Source: Aquirufa nivalisilvae (GTDB lineage Bacteria > Bacteroidota > Bacteroidia > Cytophagales > Spirosomataceae). Taken from it: a stretch of 64,000 bases of DNA. The position numbers and the translations under genes are program-made. The notes beneath the pieces were generated by a model. The model was given only the letters and a program-made list of their open reading frames with translations, ran no database searches and was not told the origin of the DNA. Below are positions 14,998 through 24,376 of this stretch, piece after piece. Where the stretch lies: the NCBI RefSeq assembly GCF_004307455.1, contig NZ_SEWX01000005.1:62001-126000 (forward strand), given 5' to 3'. Each line of letters starts with the position of its first letter. Within the stretch, counting starts at the first letter, position 1.

Positions 14998-16644
14998 TTA
15001 TTTTTTACCTGAATCTTGATCTAAAAATTCATATCGGGCATCTTTTTCTCCGCGAATAACTTTAGATTCTACGTCTAGCAACATCAGTTCTGGTTTTGCT
15101 TCGATTTTGGCTGCTGGCCAGTTCGCTAAATTACCTCCATTGGGGTTCCAGTTTTTAATGAAATTAGCGAAGTATTCTTGCATGACTTGAGATACTTTAT
15201 AATCTTCTGGAGTCCAAGCGTAAGTAACATTAGTGGATAAATTGCCTAAAGCATATTCAATTTCAGCGGAGTGAACTGCACCTTTGGGTTTAGGTGCTTT
15301 GGGTGCGTTCGGGTCTCTTTTTACTACACCACCAGCAAGAGCGGCTTCTACGTCTTTTTGAGCCATATCAGGTCTAGGACGTGCGAAATAATAGCGATAA
15401 ACAGGTTGTTGGCTGTGTCTGCGATGTAAATCAAACCATTTCCAAGTAGAGAAACCTAAGAAACGATCTCCAGCTAAATCAGTAGCTGATTGCTCTGCTT
15501 CTTCCGCTGAATTAGCAGGGTATAATTGTAAAATTTGATCAGCCTTGTCTTTGTACAATTCTTTAACTACTTCTTTGAAAACTTCTGGAGTAGCTGCTTT
15601 TCCTTTAGTAATGGCACGGAAATTCATTTCTTCTGAATTCCAACCAAGCAATAAAGGAACTTGTGATTGTTCTCCAGCTTCAAAGATTTCACGCACAGTT
15701 TTTGGCATGAAATATCCATCAATATTACCAGGAAAGCTCAATGTCTTAGAATCAACCATTTTTTGATAGATTTCATAAGTCGACATAGCTCTCAATTCTT
15801 TCAATGAAGTAGCTCCAATTTTCTTTGTCCAATCAGCTCCAAATTTCTCCGAATCTTTTAAGCTCATCGGTGCTAAGGTATTGCTTAACCAACCACCACT
15901 TTCACCAATAGCACCCTGGAATAGACCTTTTGCTAGGGGGGAAGCCATTTGTGCAGAAACAGCAATAGATCCAGCTGATTCCCCAGCTATGGTCACGTGA
16001 TTAGGATCACCGCCAAATTGAGCAATGTTCGCTTTCACCCATTTTAGAGCGGCAACCATGTCCATATATCCATAGTTTCCTGAAGCTTTATTGGGCGACT
16101 CTTGGGTTAGTTCGGGATGAGAAAAGAAACCAAACAGGTTCAAACGGTAGTTAATCGTTACTGATACTACTCCTTTTTTGGCCATGGATTCTCCATCGTA
16201 ACGAGGCTCAGAGCCATCTCCAGCCATAAATCCACCACCATAGAAATAAACCAATACAGGTAATTTAGCTCCTGATTCTACTTTAGGAGTCCAAACGTTT
16301 AGGTATAAGCAATCTTCGCTCATGCCATTGCTGCGGAAGCCCATATCTCCAAAAATGGGAGTTTGTACAGCTTTTGGACCAAATTGCTTAGCTTGCAATA
16401 CGCCATTCCATGATTTAGGTTCTTGGGGAGCTTTCCAGCGTAATTCTCCAACGGGAGCTTGTGCAAATGGAATGCCTTTGAAACTAACGATTTTAGATCG
16501 AGTATCAAGTTCTCCTTCTACAGTTCCGTTTTTGGTTTTAACTTGTACATCGATTCCATAGGAGTTTTTGGGTCCTTGTGCATGCATGGTCAACAGGGAT
16601 AGGCTAAATAGGCAGCCTGTGGCTAGTTGTAAGATTCTTTTCAT
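14998..16644 (-). CDS. Secreted type-B carboxylesterase
   Basis: A 548-residue alpha/beta hydrolase with a signal peptide (about 1-22). Family landmarks are the oxyanion segment YFYGGGFMAGDG (133-144), the nucleophile elbow GESAGS with Ser223, EDCLYLNVWTP (110-120) and the histidine segment AVHSAEIEYALG. Carboxylesterases of this type cleave esters of small alcohols or acylated sugars in the periplasm. The protein has the typical family length. It ends 38 bp before the oxidoreductase gene on the same strand and is divergent from the NAD(P)HX dehydratase gene. The true ester is not evident. Confidence 0.92.
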   Translation of the reverse strand: MKRILQLATGCLFSLSLLTMHAQGPKNSYGIDVQVKTKNGTVEGELDTRSKIVSFKGIPFAQAPVGELRWKAPQEPKSWNGVLQAKQFGPKAVQTPIFGDMGFRSNGMSEDCLYLNVWTPKVESGAKLPVLVYFYGGGFMAGDGSEPRYDGESMAKKGVVSVTINYRLNLFGFFSHPELTQESPNKASGNYGYMDMVAALKWVKANIAQFGGDPNHVTIAGESAGSIAVSAQMASPLAKGLFQGAIGESGGWLSNTLAPMSLKDSEKFGADWTKKIGATSLKELRAMSTYEIYQKMVDSKTLSFPGNIDGYFMPKTVREIFEAGEQSQVPLLLGWNSEEMNFRAITKGKAATPEVFKEVVKELYKDKADQILQLYPANSAEEAEQSATDLAGDRFLGFSTWKWFDLHRRHSQQPVYRYYFARPRPDMAQKDVEAALAGGVVKRDPNAPKAPKPKGAVHSAEIEYALGNLSTNVTYAWTPEDYKVSQVMQEYFANFIKNWNPNGGNLANWPAAKIEAKPELMLLDVESKVIRGEKDARYEFLDQDSGKK

Positions 16645-16752
16645 GTGTGTTAAAAGCTTTATTGTATCAGTTTGTTACAATAGTAGTTCTCGATTACTAG
16701 AATTGCAAATTTGATTATAAATTTTATTATTTGACGATAAAATAGAATAAAA

Positions 16753-17586
16753 ATGGTAAAGATCCTGCAAGAAGATTGGGTGCAAAGTCACCGGAAAGAA
16801 AGAGCGTTGGATGGCCATAAGCGAAGTTTTGGTCATGTCTGGGTAATTGCTGGGAGTGAAGGTACCTTAGGAGCTTCTATTCTAAGTTCACGAGCAGCCT
16901 TACGAGCGGGTTGTGGTTTAGTAACGGCTATAATTCCCAAGGATGGAGTGACCGCTTTGTTGGTGAATAGCCCTGAAATTATGTATGCAATCAATGAGGG
17001 GAAATCTGTATTGGAGAATTTACCTTTGCATGAAGAGAATACAGCGATTGTTTTTGGACCTGGTGTGGGCTTGAGTGAGCAAGCATCGGAAGAGCTTCAT
17101 TATTTATTAGAACATGTTAAAGTACCTATCGTGATTGATGCAGACGGTCTAACATTATTGGCCCAACATCCTGAATGGTATGCTTTATTGAGTCATAATC
17201 ATATCTTAACACCTCATTTGGGAGAATTAAGTAGACTCGTTGGAAAAACAGTAGATGCGGAATCTGCTTTGGTGGAAGCGCAAAAGTTTGTTCAACATTA
17301 TCCTGTTCAGTTGGTGGTTAAGGGTAGAAATTCCCAGATTTTCACTTCGGACAGAAAACAATGGATGAATAGTACAGGAAACGATGGTATGGCTACTGCT
17401 GGGAGTGGAGATGTATTGTCAGGCATCATTGCTTCTCTAGCTGCGCAATCATATTCCCCCGATTTGGCGACGTGCTTAGGCGTCTATTATCATGGCCTAG
17501 CTGGGGATATGTATGCTAGTACTTATTCTAAATCCAGTTTAGTGGCAGGGGATTTGATTGAGATGCTGAAGCAAATTAAAATATAA
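16753..17586 (+). CDS. nnrD: ADP-dependent NAD(P)H-hydrate dehydratase
   Basis: A 277-residue ribokinase-like enzyme that repairs damaged NAD(P)HX. Recognisable segments are GHVWVIAGSEGTLGA (27-41), VFGPGVGLS, VIDADGLTLLA, LTPHLGELSRL and the ATP-site NDGMATAGSGDVLSGI. In many bacteria this domain is fused behind an NnrE epimerase domain; here only the dehydratase half is encoded. The epimerase is either elsewhere or missing. The gene stands alone on the plus strand and ends at repeat-rich DNA. Confidence 0.93.
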   Translation: MVKILQEDWVQSHRKERALDGHKRSFGHVWVIAGSEGTLGASILSSRAALRAGCGLVTAIIPKDGVTALLVNSPEIMYAINEGKSVLENLPLHEENTAIVFGPGVGLSEQASEELHYLLEHVKVPIVIDADGLTLLAQHPEWYALLSHNHILTPHLGELSRLVGKTVDAESALVEAQKFVQHYPVQLVVKGRNSQIFTSDRKQWMNSTGNDGMATAGSGDVLSGIIASLAAQSYSPDLATCLGVYYHGLAGDMYASTYSKSSLVAGDLIEMLKQIKI

Positions 17587-17770
17587 TGGTAAATGGCGAA
17601 TGGTAAATGGTGGATTCAAAAGTGTTACCATGGGTTGATTTTTGCCAATTTTAAATTAAAAAAATAGGTGGACAAAATTTTCGTTTTATCCACCTATTCA
17701 ATTCAATGATTGTTTTTTTTATAGTGAAAAGAAAAAGTATAATTTACCATTTACCATTCACCATTTATAA
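17585..17770. repeat. Inverted pair of GGTAAATGG-type repeats
   Basis: AATGGTAAATGGCGAATGGT and following bases (17585-17612) start at the nnrD stop. Their reverse-complement family AATTTACCATTTACCATTCA (from 17741) ends the same gap. A hairpin lies between them. Confidence 0.82.
17663..17698. terminator. Hairpin after nnrD
   Basis: AATAGGTGGACAAAA pairs with TTTTATCCACCTATT with one mismatch, giving 15-bp arms and a 6-nt loop. An A run precedes it on the left; no good T run follows on the plus strand, so function as terminator is probable but not certain. Confidence 0.65.
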
Positions 17771-17774
17771 TTTT

Positions 17775-17803
17775 AAAATCTGGCATTTTTCATGCCAGAT
17801 TTT
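17775..17803 (-). terminator. Terminator of the sugar isomerase-like gene
   Basis: A perfect 12-bp stem (AAAATCTGGCAT / ATGCCAGATTTT) with a 5-nt loop lies 4 bp beyond the stop of the minus-strand gene at 17808. On that strand the stem ends in a T-rich run. Confidence 0.88.
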
Positions 17804-17807
17804 ATCT

Positions 17808-18836
17808 CTATCCTACCAAAATGGTTTTTGCGTAAGCAACACATTTTTTAACTTCTGAAACTGGATCAGAGCCTGCAGGAATATCATATTCTAATTCGAT
17901 GGTGGCAGGGAATTTGTATTTTTTCTCCTTCATCAAGGTAAGAATTTCTTTCAAAGGAGTATTTCCTTGGCCCCAAACTTGGTTTTGACCTCCATTCTCC
18001 TTGTTCTTTCTGTCCTTAATGTGCATAGAAGTAATACGGTCTGCTTTAGATTCGATTAATTTCAAAAGACTAGCAGTAGTATTATTTCCACCAGCAGCAA
18101 TGTAGTGACCGCAATCCAAGTTCATGGAGTTGTAAGGCGACTGTGCTAAAGCAACATCCCAAGCTGAATCAGTAGCTGTCAAGTGTAAGTGATAACCAAT
18201 GTACATTTTGTGCTTAGCTCCTAAATCACCCAAACGTTGTGATTGAGCTGGATCTGTTGGTAATTCAATGGTTACAGACTTAGCGCCTAAGGCTTTACCT
18301 GCTTTTAAAGCGTATTCAACTTCGGCATCTGTGTTGTTTGCTCCTAAAGCATTTGGTTTGAACGCATAAATGCTAATACCTGCTTTATCAAACATTTGTT
18401 TCACTTCTTTGAACTTGTCCATAGAAACTGAGGCTCTCCATTCAGCCACTTCTTTTTGATAAGCTGCCATTTTGGCTCTTTGCTCATCTGTCATTTGTGG
18501 ACGTGGTTGGCCAGGAGCTGGAGGTCCCATCATCGGTCTTGGATTTGGGTTTTTAGGCTTACCTGCAAAATCTTCAGCAGCATCTCCCATTAATTCAATG
18601 GCAGAAATGTTACTATCGATGCAATATTGTAATACTTGCTCTATGCTACCGGGTAAACTACGGTATGAATAAGTAATAGCTCCGATTTGTACACCAGCAA
18701 ATTTTGAATCTGGTTTAGCGGCTAAGAGTAAGGAAGAAGCATTGGCTTTTCCTGCCAAAAATAGGCCCATCGTGGCCAAGGATCCCGAAAGTAAAAATTG
18801 ACGACGAGATGAGTTTTTTGGTAAATGAGTTGACAT
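17808..18836 (-). CDS. Exported sugar phosphate isomerase/epimerase-like TIM barrel
   Basis: A 342-residue xylose isomerase-like TIM-barrel protein with a twin-arginine-type signal (SSRRQFLLSG, about 9-18). Barrel segments include GAITYSYRSLPG, SVTIELPTD, MYIGYHLH, MNLDCGHYIAAGG and ATIELEYDIPAG; the histidines, aspartates and glutamates there would bind a divalent metal. A proline-rich insertion (about 93-118, PRPMMGPPAPGQPRPQM) separates early barrel elements. Tat export of such isomerase-like proteins is common in Bacteroidota and Planctomycetes. The substrate is unknown; modified or oxidised sugars are likely. Confidence 0.85.
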   Translation of the reverse strand: MSTHLPKNSSRRQFLLSGSLATMGLFLAGKANASSLLLAAKPDSKFAGVQIGAITYSYRSLPGSIEQVLQYCIDSNISAIELMGDAAEDFAGKPKNPNPRPMMGPPAPGQPRPQMTDEQRAKMAAYQKEVAEWRASVSMDKFKEVKQMFDKAGISIYAFKPNALGANNTDAEVEYALKAGKALGAKSVTIELPTDPAQSQRLGDLGAKHKMYIGYHLHLTATDSAWDVALAQSPYNSMNLDCGHYIAAGGNNTTASLLKLIESKADRITSMHIKDRKNKENGGQNQVWGQGNTPLKEILTLMKEKKYKFPATIELEYDIPAGSDPVSEVKKCVAYAKTILVG

Positions 18837-18958
18837 AGATATACGATTTAAATGAAATCTTTAGATGCAATATGTTTGCTATTGTACAATGTTAGAAAAA
18901 GTTTTCAATATTCTTATACGGCATTCCCTATTTTGCGACGAGTAGCGGATTACGTAGG

Positions 18959-20503
18959 TTAAAGTTTCACATTACCGCTGACTTTAATTGTATTTAATCG
19001 ATCAAAGGAGTTCTTGACTTCCATCTTAAATTGGCCATTTTCTACTTGACAAGTCCAAACCCAATGATGAGGACTTTCAAAGAAGCGCAAGGTGATTTCC
19101 ATCGTATTTTGATTTATCCAGCGGTAACTTGACGCCACTTTAAAAGGTGCTTGTCCTTCTAAATTGGCTTTAGCAGCTCTTAATAAATAAGGTCCAGGCA
19201 TCTCCGTACTTGTCATTTCCCAAGCTCCATGTCCTACTGGAATCAAGTGCTTTTGTTGCTTGTTGTCAGTTAATTGTAAGTTTAATTTTTCACCCACAAA
19301 CTGAAATCCAATTTGTTCGACATTCAGGGCATTTTTATCTAATTGAACCAAGGGATTTGACCAATTGGTAACTGCCACTGAATTTTCTTGAGAAGGAGCT
19401 ACTAATTGTAATTGACTTAATTTGTTAGATAAATGTTTTTGAGCTGTCGGATTTGGCGCTAATGAATTCTTCTCAAAAGCAGGAAGTAAATGTTTCCAAA
19501 CCATGTTTAAGTCATCTTGTAGCTCATGTGATTCTGAAGTTATAATTACTACGGCATCTTGCTCAGGCATCATAACGATGTATTGTCCATAAGCTCCATC
19601 GGCTCTAAAGGCACCATTTCTACAGCGCCAAAATTGATATCCATAACCCTGTAGCCAATCGGAATTCGCTTTCTTTTCTTCACTAGCACTAGGGTCTTGA
19701 TCAATATGTTTGGAAGTAGCTTCCTCTACCCAAGAAGCAGGTAAAATTTGTTTACCCTTCCATTTTCCATGTTGAAGGTATAGCTGTCCCAATTTAGCCA
19801 TATCTTCTGTTTTTACTCGAATTCCCCAACCTCCAGTGTTTATTCCTTTTGGATCAACCTCCCAGTCCACCCCTTGAATATCAAGTGGTTTAAATAGACG
19901 AGGAGCGAGGTAATCCACAACTTTCTGTCCGGTTACTTTTTGAATGATGGCCGATAGCATGTAAGTAGCTAGGGTATTGTATAAGAATTTTGTCCCAGGT
20001 TTATAAGCTATACTAGCAGAAAGAAAACCTTTTACCCAGTCGGCCTGTGTAGCTACCACTCCACGCAATGGTTCTACTTCATGTCCTACTGACATGGTTA
20101 ACAAGTTCTGAATGGTCAAATCTGCGATGTAAGGTTTATCGGCTAAGTCATTGTACTCTGGAAAATACTTCATCACCTTATCATTCACTTGAATTTTTTT
20201 CTCAGCAACAGCAAAACCAATAGCTGTAGAAGTCCAGCTTTTAGACACCGAATACATACTGTGTTTTAAATTGGCTGCGTAGGGTTTCCACCATCCTTCT
20301 GCAATGACTTTTCCATGACGTAAAATCATGACAGAATGAAGCTCATGTTTTTTGGCATCAAATGAATCGATGAACTGTTCGATGGCCGTTGAAGAAACGC
20401 CTTCTGCTTCGGGTGTACTTCTAACTAAACCTTGGGCTAGGTTTTTACTCGTGCTTAGACACAATATCCAAGTTAGGCAAAAGAGGAATGATATTTTTTT
20501 CAT
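18959..20503 (-). CDS. Secreted beta-lactamase-fold serine hydrolase
   Basis: A 514-residue protein with a signal peptide (1-24) and a class C beta-lactamase/DD-peptidase fold. The nucleophile motif is SVSK (Ser85, Lys88) in HSMYSVSKSW, and the tyrosine motif is YNTLATY. The C-terminal part (about 370-514) is an additional beta-rich domain. Family members act as esterases, peptidases or cell-wall enzymes, and a resistance role is not implied. It is monocistronic between the isomerase-like gene and the divergent transporter operon. Confidence 0.88.
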   Translation of the reverse strand: MKKISFLFCLTWILCLSTSKNLAQGLVRSTPEAEGVSSTAIEQFIDSFDAKKHELHSVMILRHGKVIAEGWWKPYAANLKHSMYSVSKSWTSTAIGFAVAEKKIQVNDKVMKYFPEYNDLADKPYIADLTIQNLLTMSVGHEVEPLRGVVATQADWVKGFLSASIAYKPGTKFLYNTLATYMLSAIIQKVTGQKVVDYLAPRLFKPLDIQGVDWEVDPKGINTGGWGIRVKTEDMAKLGQLYLQHGKWKGKQILPASWVEEATSKHIDQDPSASEEKKANSDWLQGYGYQFWRCRNGAFRADGAYGQYIVMMPEQDAVVIITSESHELQDDLNMVWKHLLPAFEKNSLAPNPTAQKHLSNKLSQLQLVAPSQENSVAVTNWSNPLVQLDKNALNVEQIGFQFVGEKLNLQLTDNKQQKHLIPVGHGAWEMTSTEMPGPYLLRAAKANLEGQAPFKVASSYRWINQNTMEITLRFFESPHHWVWTCQVENGQFKMEVKNSFDRLNTIKVSGNVKL

Positions 20504-20636
20504 ATTCTACGGTGGGAATGCACGTTTTTTACAATTCAATTGTCTAAAGATTTCTAAAAATAATGAAATTATCAGTAATTTAGATTTTTATGTCTGGAGG
20601 TGAAGTGGAGAGAAGGGGAAGCAGGCAAATCAACCT

Positions 20637-22229
20637 ATGAATAGAACTATGTCACAGAATGAAATAAGCGAAGGCTTTGATGGAAAGAAATTGCGTAAAG
20701 TAATTGCCGCCTCTTCCGTGGGTACCTTGATTGAATGGTATGATTTCTATATTTTCGGAAGTTTGTCTGTCATTATTGCTACTAAATTTTTCCCATCGGA
20801 TAATCCTACAGCAGCCTTTTTATCTACCTTAGCCACTTTTGCCGCAGGTTTTGTTGTTCGTCCATTTGGAGCCCTTTTCTTCGGCCGTTTAGGAGATTTA
20901 TTAGGAAGAAAATATACCTTCTTAGTGACTCTTTTAATTATGGGCTTTTCCACTTTTGCCATTGGTTTAATTCCCTCTTATTCCAGTATTGGTTTTTTAG
21001 CACCGATTTTGGTTTTAACTCTGCGTTTATTGCAAGGCTTGGCTCTGGGAGGGGAATACGGAGGAGCTGCCACTTATGTAGCAGAACATGCAGAACCCAA
21101 TAAAAGAGGATTGAGAACGGCGTGGATTCAAACCACTGCTTCTTTGGGCTTATTTATTTCCTTGTTAGTGATATTGGCTACCAAGAAATCAATGAGTCTA
21201 GAGGCTTTTAATGATTGGGGCTGGCGAATTCCTTTTCTAATTTCTATTGTGATGGTGGGGATTTCTTATTTCATCCGTAAAAACATGGATGAATCCCCAT
21301 TGTTTGCTCAAGCGAAACATGAGGGCAAGATTGTAGCAAATCCTTTGAAAGAATCTTTTGGAAAGAAATTGAATTTTAAGTTTGTGCTTTTAGCGCTTTT
21401 TGGTGCCACCATGGGGCAGGGGGTAGTTTGGTATACAGGTCAATTTTATGCGCTGTCTTTTTTGCAAAAAGTAGCCAATATTGAATTTGAACAAAGTAAT
21501 TACATCATTGCAATCTCCTTAGCAGCGGGTACTGGATTTTTTATATTTTTTGGTTGGTTATCCGATAAGATTGGTCGAAAAGGTATCATGTTAGCTGGTA
21601 TGTTGATCGCAATTTGTACTTACCGCCCCATTTATCAGGCTATGTATGAATTAGCCGATGTAAGTTTGAAGACAGAGAAACCTAATTCTCGTCAGGAAAG
21701 AACTGACTATCACTTGATTGATGGTACGGTGAATTTATCTAAGGTGACAAGAACTATTTACAGTTATACCGATGGGACTCAGTTATTGGAAGAGAGAACG
21801 GAGAAAGTTTCTCATTTACCATCTGTTCAAAGAGAGAAAATTGTATTCAAAAAAACAGTTCACGTAGGTCAGCATGCATTTTGGATGTTGATTTTACTTG
21901 TTTTTGTTCAGGTATTGTATGTTACCATGGTGTATGGACCTATAGCCGCTTTCTTGGTTGAAATGTTTCCAACTGCGATTCGGTATACATCCATGTCGCT
22001 ACCTTATCATATAGGAAATGGTATTTTTGGTGGATTACTTCCTGCGGTAGCGACCTATTTAGCTGCCAAAGCGAATACAGCCAATGAAGTTGCTGCGGCT
22101 GCGGGGCAAAGCCTGCCATATGCGAAGCCTTATTTAGAGGGTTTATGGTATCCTATCATCATAGGTGGGGTCTGTTTTGTGATTGGATTATTATACATTA
22201 ACGGTAAAGATCGCGAGATCAACGATTAA
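20637..22229 (+). CDS. MHS-family MFS transporter with a large loop insertion
   Basis: A 530-residue transporter of the metabolite:proton symporter type. Landmarks are ASSVGTLIEWYDFYIFG (24-40), FGRLGDLLGRKYTF, LALGGEYGGAATYVAEHAEP and FGWLSDKIGRKG. It has about 12 membrane segments. Between the segment after DKIGRKG and GQHAFWMLILLV lies a hydrophilic insertion of about 80 residues rich in charged amino acids, longer than usual in MHS proteins. Followed 1 bp later by a DUF6814 gene and then acetyl-CoA synthetase, so a short organic acid is a plausible substrate. The start could also be the ATG at 20649. Confidence 0.88.
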   Translation: MNRTMSQNEISEGFDGKKLRKVIAASSVGTLIEWYDFYIFGSLSVIIATKFFPSDNPTAAFLSTLATFAAGFVVRPFGALFFGRLGDLLGRKYTFLVTLLIMGFSTFAIGLIPSYSSIGFLAPILVLTLRLLQGLALGGEYGGAATYVAEHAEPNKRGLRTAWIQTTASLGLFISLLVILATKKSMSLEAFNDWGWRIPFLISIVMVGISYFIRKNMDESPLFAQAKHEGKIVANPLKESFGKKLNFKFVLLALFGATMGQGVVWYTGQFYALSFLQKVANIEFEQSNYIIAISLAAGTGFFIFFGWLSDKIGRKGIMLAGMLIAICTYRPIYQAMYELADVSLKTEKPNSRQERTDYHLIDGTVNLSKVTRTIYSYTDGTQLLEERTEKVSHLPSVQREKIVFKKTVHVGQHAFWMLILLVFVQVLYVTMVYGPIAAFLVEMFPTAIRYTSMSLPYHIGNGIFGGLLPAVATYLAAKANTANEVAAAAGQSLPYAKPYLEGLWYPIIIGGVCFVIGLLYINGKDREIND

Positions 22230-22230
22230 G

Positions 22231-22449
22231 ATGAATAACATTAGACGCATAGCTGGCGCCATTTGGATACTTTTGGGCATCGCAGCTGCTTATTTTTTGA
22301 TTGTCGAACAAGCTATTCCATTGTTTGCAAAAGGAGACATGGAGAGTTTAGTTCCTGCGATTATTTACACCTTTATTTTATCGCCCATTATTACAGGCGG
22401 TATGTGTGTATTTGGACTTTATGCCTTACAAAACGAGTATGAATTATAG
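22231..22449 (+). CDS. Small DUF6814-like membrane protein
   Basis: A 72-residue protein with two membrane segments (about 8-27 and 43-64), starting 1 bp after the transporter stop. DUF6814-type proteins regularly follow MHS/MFS transporter genes in Bacteroidota, which suggests a small partner or assembly factor of the transporter. No catalytic motif is visible. The ATG at 22231 is used; the longer frame from 22183 lies inside the transporter gene. Confidence 0.82.
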   Translation: MNNIRRIAGAIWILLGIAAAYFLIVEQAIPLFAKGDMESLVPAIIYTFILSPIITGGMCVFGLYALQNEYEL

Positions 22450-22467
22450 ATTAAAAACAAAATCCGC

Positions 22468-24375
22468 ATGAAACTACAAGTAGAAAATTTTGAAGAATAC
22501 CAAAAAGCGTACCAATATAGTGTCGAAAATCCTGAGGGTTTTTGGGGTGAAATAGCCGAAAATTTTGTTTGGAAGAAAAAATGGAATAAAGTACTGGATT
22601 GGAATTTCAAAGAGCCTAAAATAGAGTGGTATCAGGGTGCAACCTTGAACATTACAGAAAACTGTCTAGATCGTCATTTGGAGGATAAAGCTGATCAGCC
22701 AGCCATCGTTTGGGAATCTAATGACCCCAATGAAGCGAATAGAACCTATACTTATCGAGAATTGCATCAAGAAGTTTGCACATTTGCCAATGTTCTAAAA
22801 CAAAATGGCGCAAAGAAAGGAGATAGGATTTGTTTATATATGCCTATGGTGCCTGAATTAGCTATTGCCGTTTTGGCATGTGCGCGTATTGGTGCTATAC
22901 ATTCAGTGGTGTTTGGTGGATTTTCAGCACAGTCAATTGCCGATCGTATTCAAGATGCACAGTGTTCCATGGTGGTGACAGCAGATGGCTCACACCGAGG
23001 AAATAAAGAGATATTCTTGAAGCATATTATGGATGAGGCGATTATCTCTTGTCCCTGTGTGAAAACCGTCATCGTATTGGAGCGATCTAAATCGGCAGTG
23101 AGTATGATCAAAGGCCGCGACCTGTTTTGGCATTCAGAAATGGAGCGGATGCGTAGTTTAGGTTTGACGGATTGTCCAGCAGAAGAAATGGATGCGGAAG
23201 ATCCATTGTTTATTTTATATACTTCAGGTTCAACTGGAAAGCCTAAGGGCGTTGTCCATACTTGTGGAGGATACATGGTATTTACGGCTTATACTTTCCA
23301 AAATATATTTCAATATCAATCTGGGGAAATGTATTTCTGTACCGCCGATATAGGTTGGATTACAGGTCATTCCTACATTGTGTATGGTCCATTGATTCAA
23401 GGAGCCACAAGTTTGATTTTTGAAGGTATACCAACCTTTCCAGATGCTGGTCGTTTTTGGGATATTGTTGATAAACACGATGTCAATATTTTATATACTG
23501 CACCTACAGCGATAAGATCCTTGATGCAGTTTGGCTTGGATTACGTTAAAGACAAGGATTTGAGCAGTTTACGGGTGTTGGGATCCGTTGGAGAACCTAT
23601 TAATGAGGAGGCATGGAATTGGTATAATGAGCACATTGGTAAAGGTAAATGTCCTATTGTAGATACTTGGTGGCAAACTGAAACGGGAGGGATTTTAATT
23701 TCTCCATTAGCTAATATCACTCCAACCAAACCATGTTATGCAACGCTTCCTTTGCCGGGAGTTCAGCCTATTTTGGTGGATGAAAAGGGAGATGAAATAA
23801 CAGGCAATGGGGTTTCTGGGAACCTTTGTATTAAGTTCCCTTGGCCAGGAATTTTACGAACTACGTATGGAGATCATGAGCGTTGTCGGACTAACTATTT
23901 TGCTACCTACGAAAACCTGTATTTCACGGGAGATGGATGTATGCGAGATGAGGATGGGTATTACCGAATTACTGGTCGAGTAGACGATGTTATGAATATT
24001 TCGGGGCATCGTATCGGAACTGCAGAAGTGGAAAATGCCATCAATATGTTTACGGATGTCATAGAATCAGCTGTAGTAGGATATCCTCACGATATCAAAG
24101 GACAAGGGATTTATGCATATGTCATCATGGCATCGACACCCAAAGATCCTGTGTTGGCACGTAAAGATATTGCTGCCACAGTTAGTCAGATCATTGGTGC
24201 TATAGCCAGACCAGATAAAATTCAATTTGTAACAGGTTTACCTAAGACTCGATCGGGTAAAATCATGCGTAGAATTTTACGAAAAATAGCTGAGGGCGAC
24301 ATCAATAATTTGGGTGATACATCTACTTTATTGGATCCTTCAGTTGTGGATAAAATCAAGGAAGAAAGATTGTAG
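22468..24375 (+). CDS. acs: Acetyl-CoA synthetase
   Basis: A 635-residue AMP-forming ligase converting acetate, CoA and ATP to acetyl-CoA. Motifs are YTSGSTGKPKGVVHT (P-loop A3), WWQTETGG (A5), YFTGDGCMRDEDGYYRITGR (A7-A8) and PKTRSGKIMRRILR, whose lysine is the acetylation-controlled catalytic residue. Full length for the family. It lies in one operon with the MHS transporter and DUF6814 protein, which suggests that the transporter feeds acetate or a related acid to this enzyme. A double ABC ATPase gene begins 1 bp after its stop. Confidence 0.96.
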   Translation: MKLQVENFEEYQKAYQYSVENPEGFWGEIAENFVWKKKWNKVLDWNFKEPKIEWYQGATLNITENCLDRHLEDKADQPAIVWESNDPNEANRTYTYRELHQEVCTFANVLKQNGAKKGDRICLYMPMVPELAIAVLACARIGAIHSVVFGGFSAQSIADRIQDAQCSMVVTADGSHRGNKEIFLKHIMDEAIISCPCVKTVIVLERSKSAVSMIKGRDLFWHSEMERMRSLGLTDCPAEEMDAEDPLFILYTSGSTGKPKGVVHTCGGYMVFTAYTFQNIFQYQSGEMYFCTADIGWITGHSYIVYGPLIQGATSLIFEGIPTFPDAGRFWDIVDKHDVNILYTAPTAIRSLMQFGLDYVKDKDLSSLRVLGSVGEPINEEAWNWYNEHIGKGKCPIVDTWWQTETGGILISPLANITPTKPCYATLPLPGVQPILVDEKGDEITGNGVSGNLCIKFPWPGILRTTYGDHERCRTNYFATYENLYFTGDGCMRDEDGYYRITGRVDDVMNISGHRIGTAEVENAINMFTDVIESAVVGYPHDIKGQGIYAYVIMASTPKDPVLARKDIAATVSQIIGAIARPDKIQFVTGLPKTRSGKIMRRILRKIAEGDINNLGDTSTLLDPSVVDKIKEERL

Positions 24376-24376
24376 T

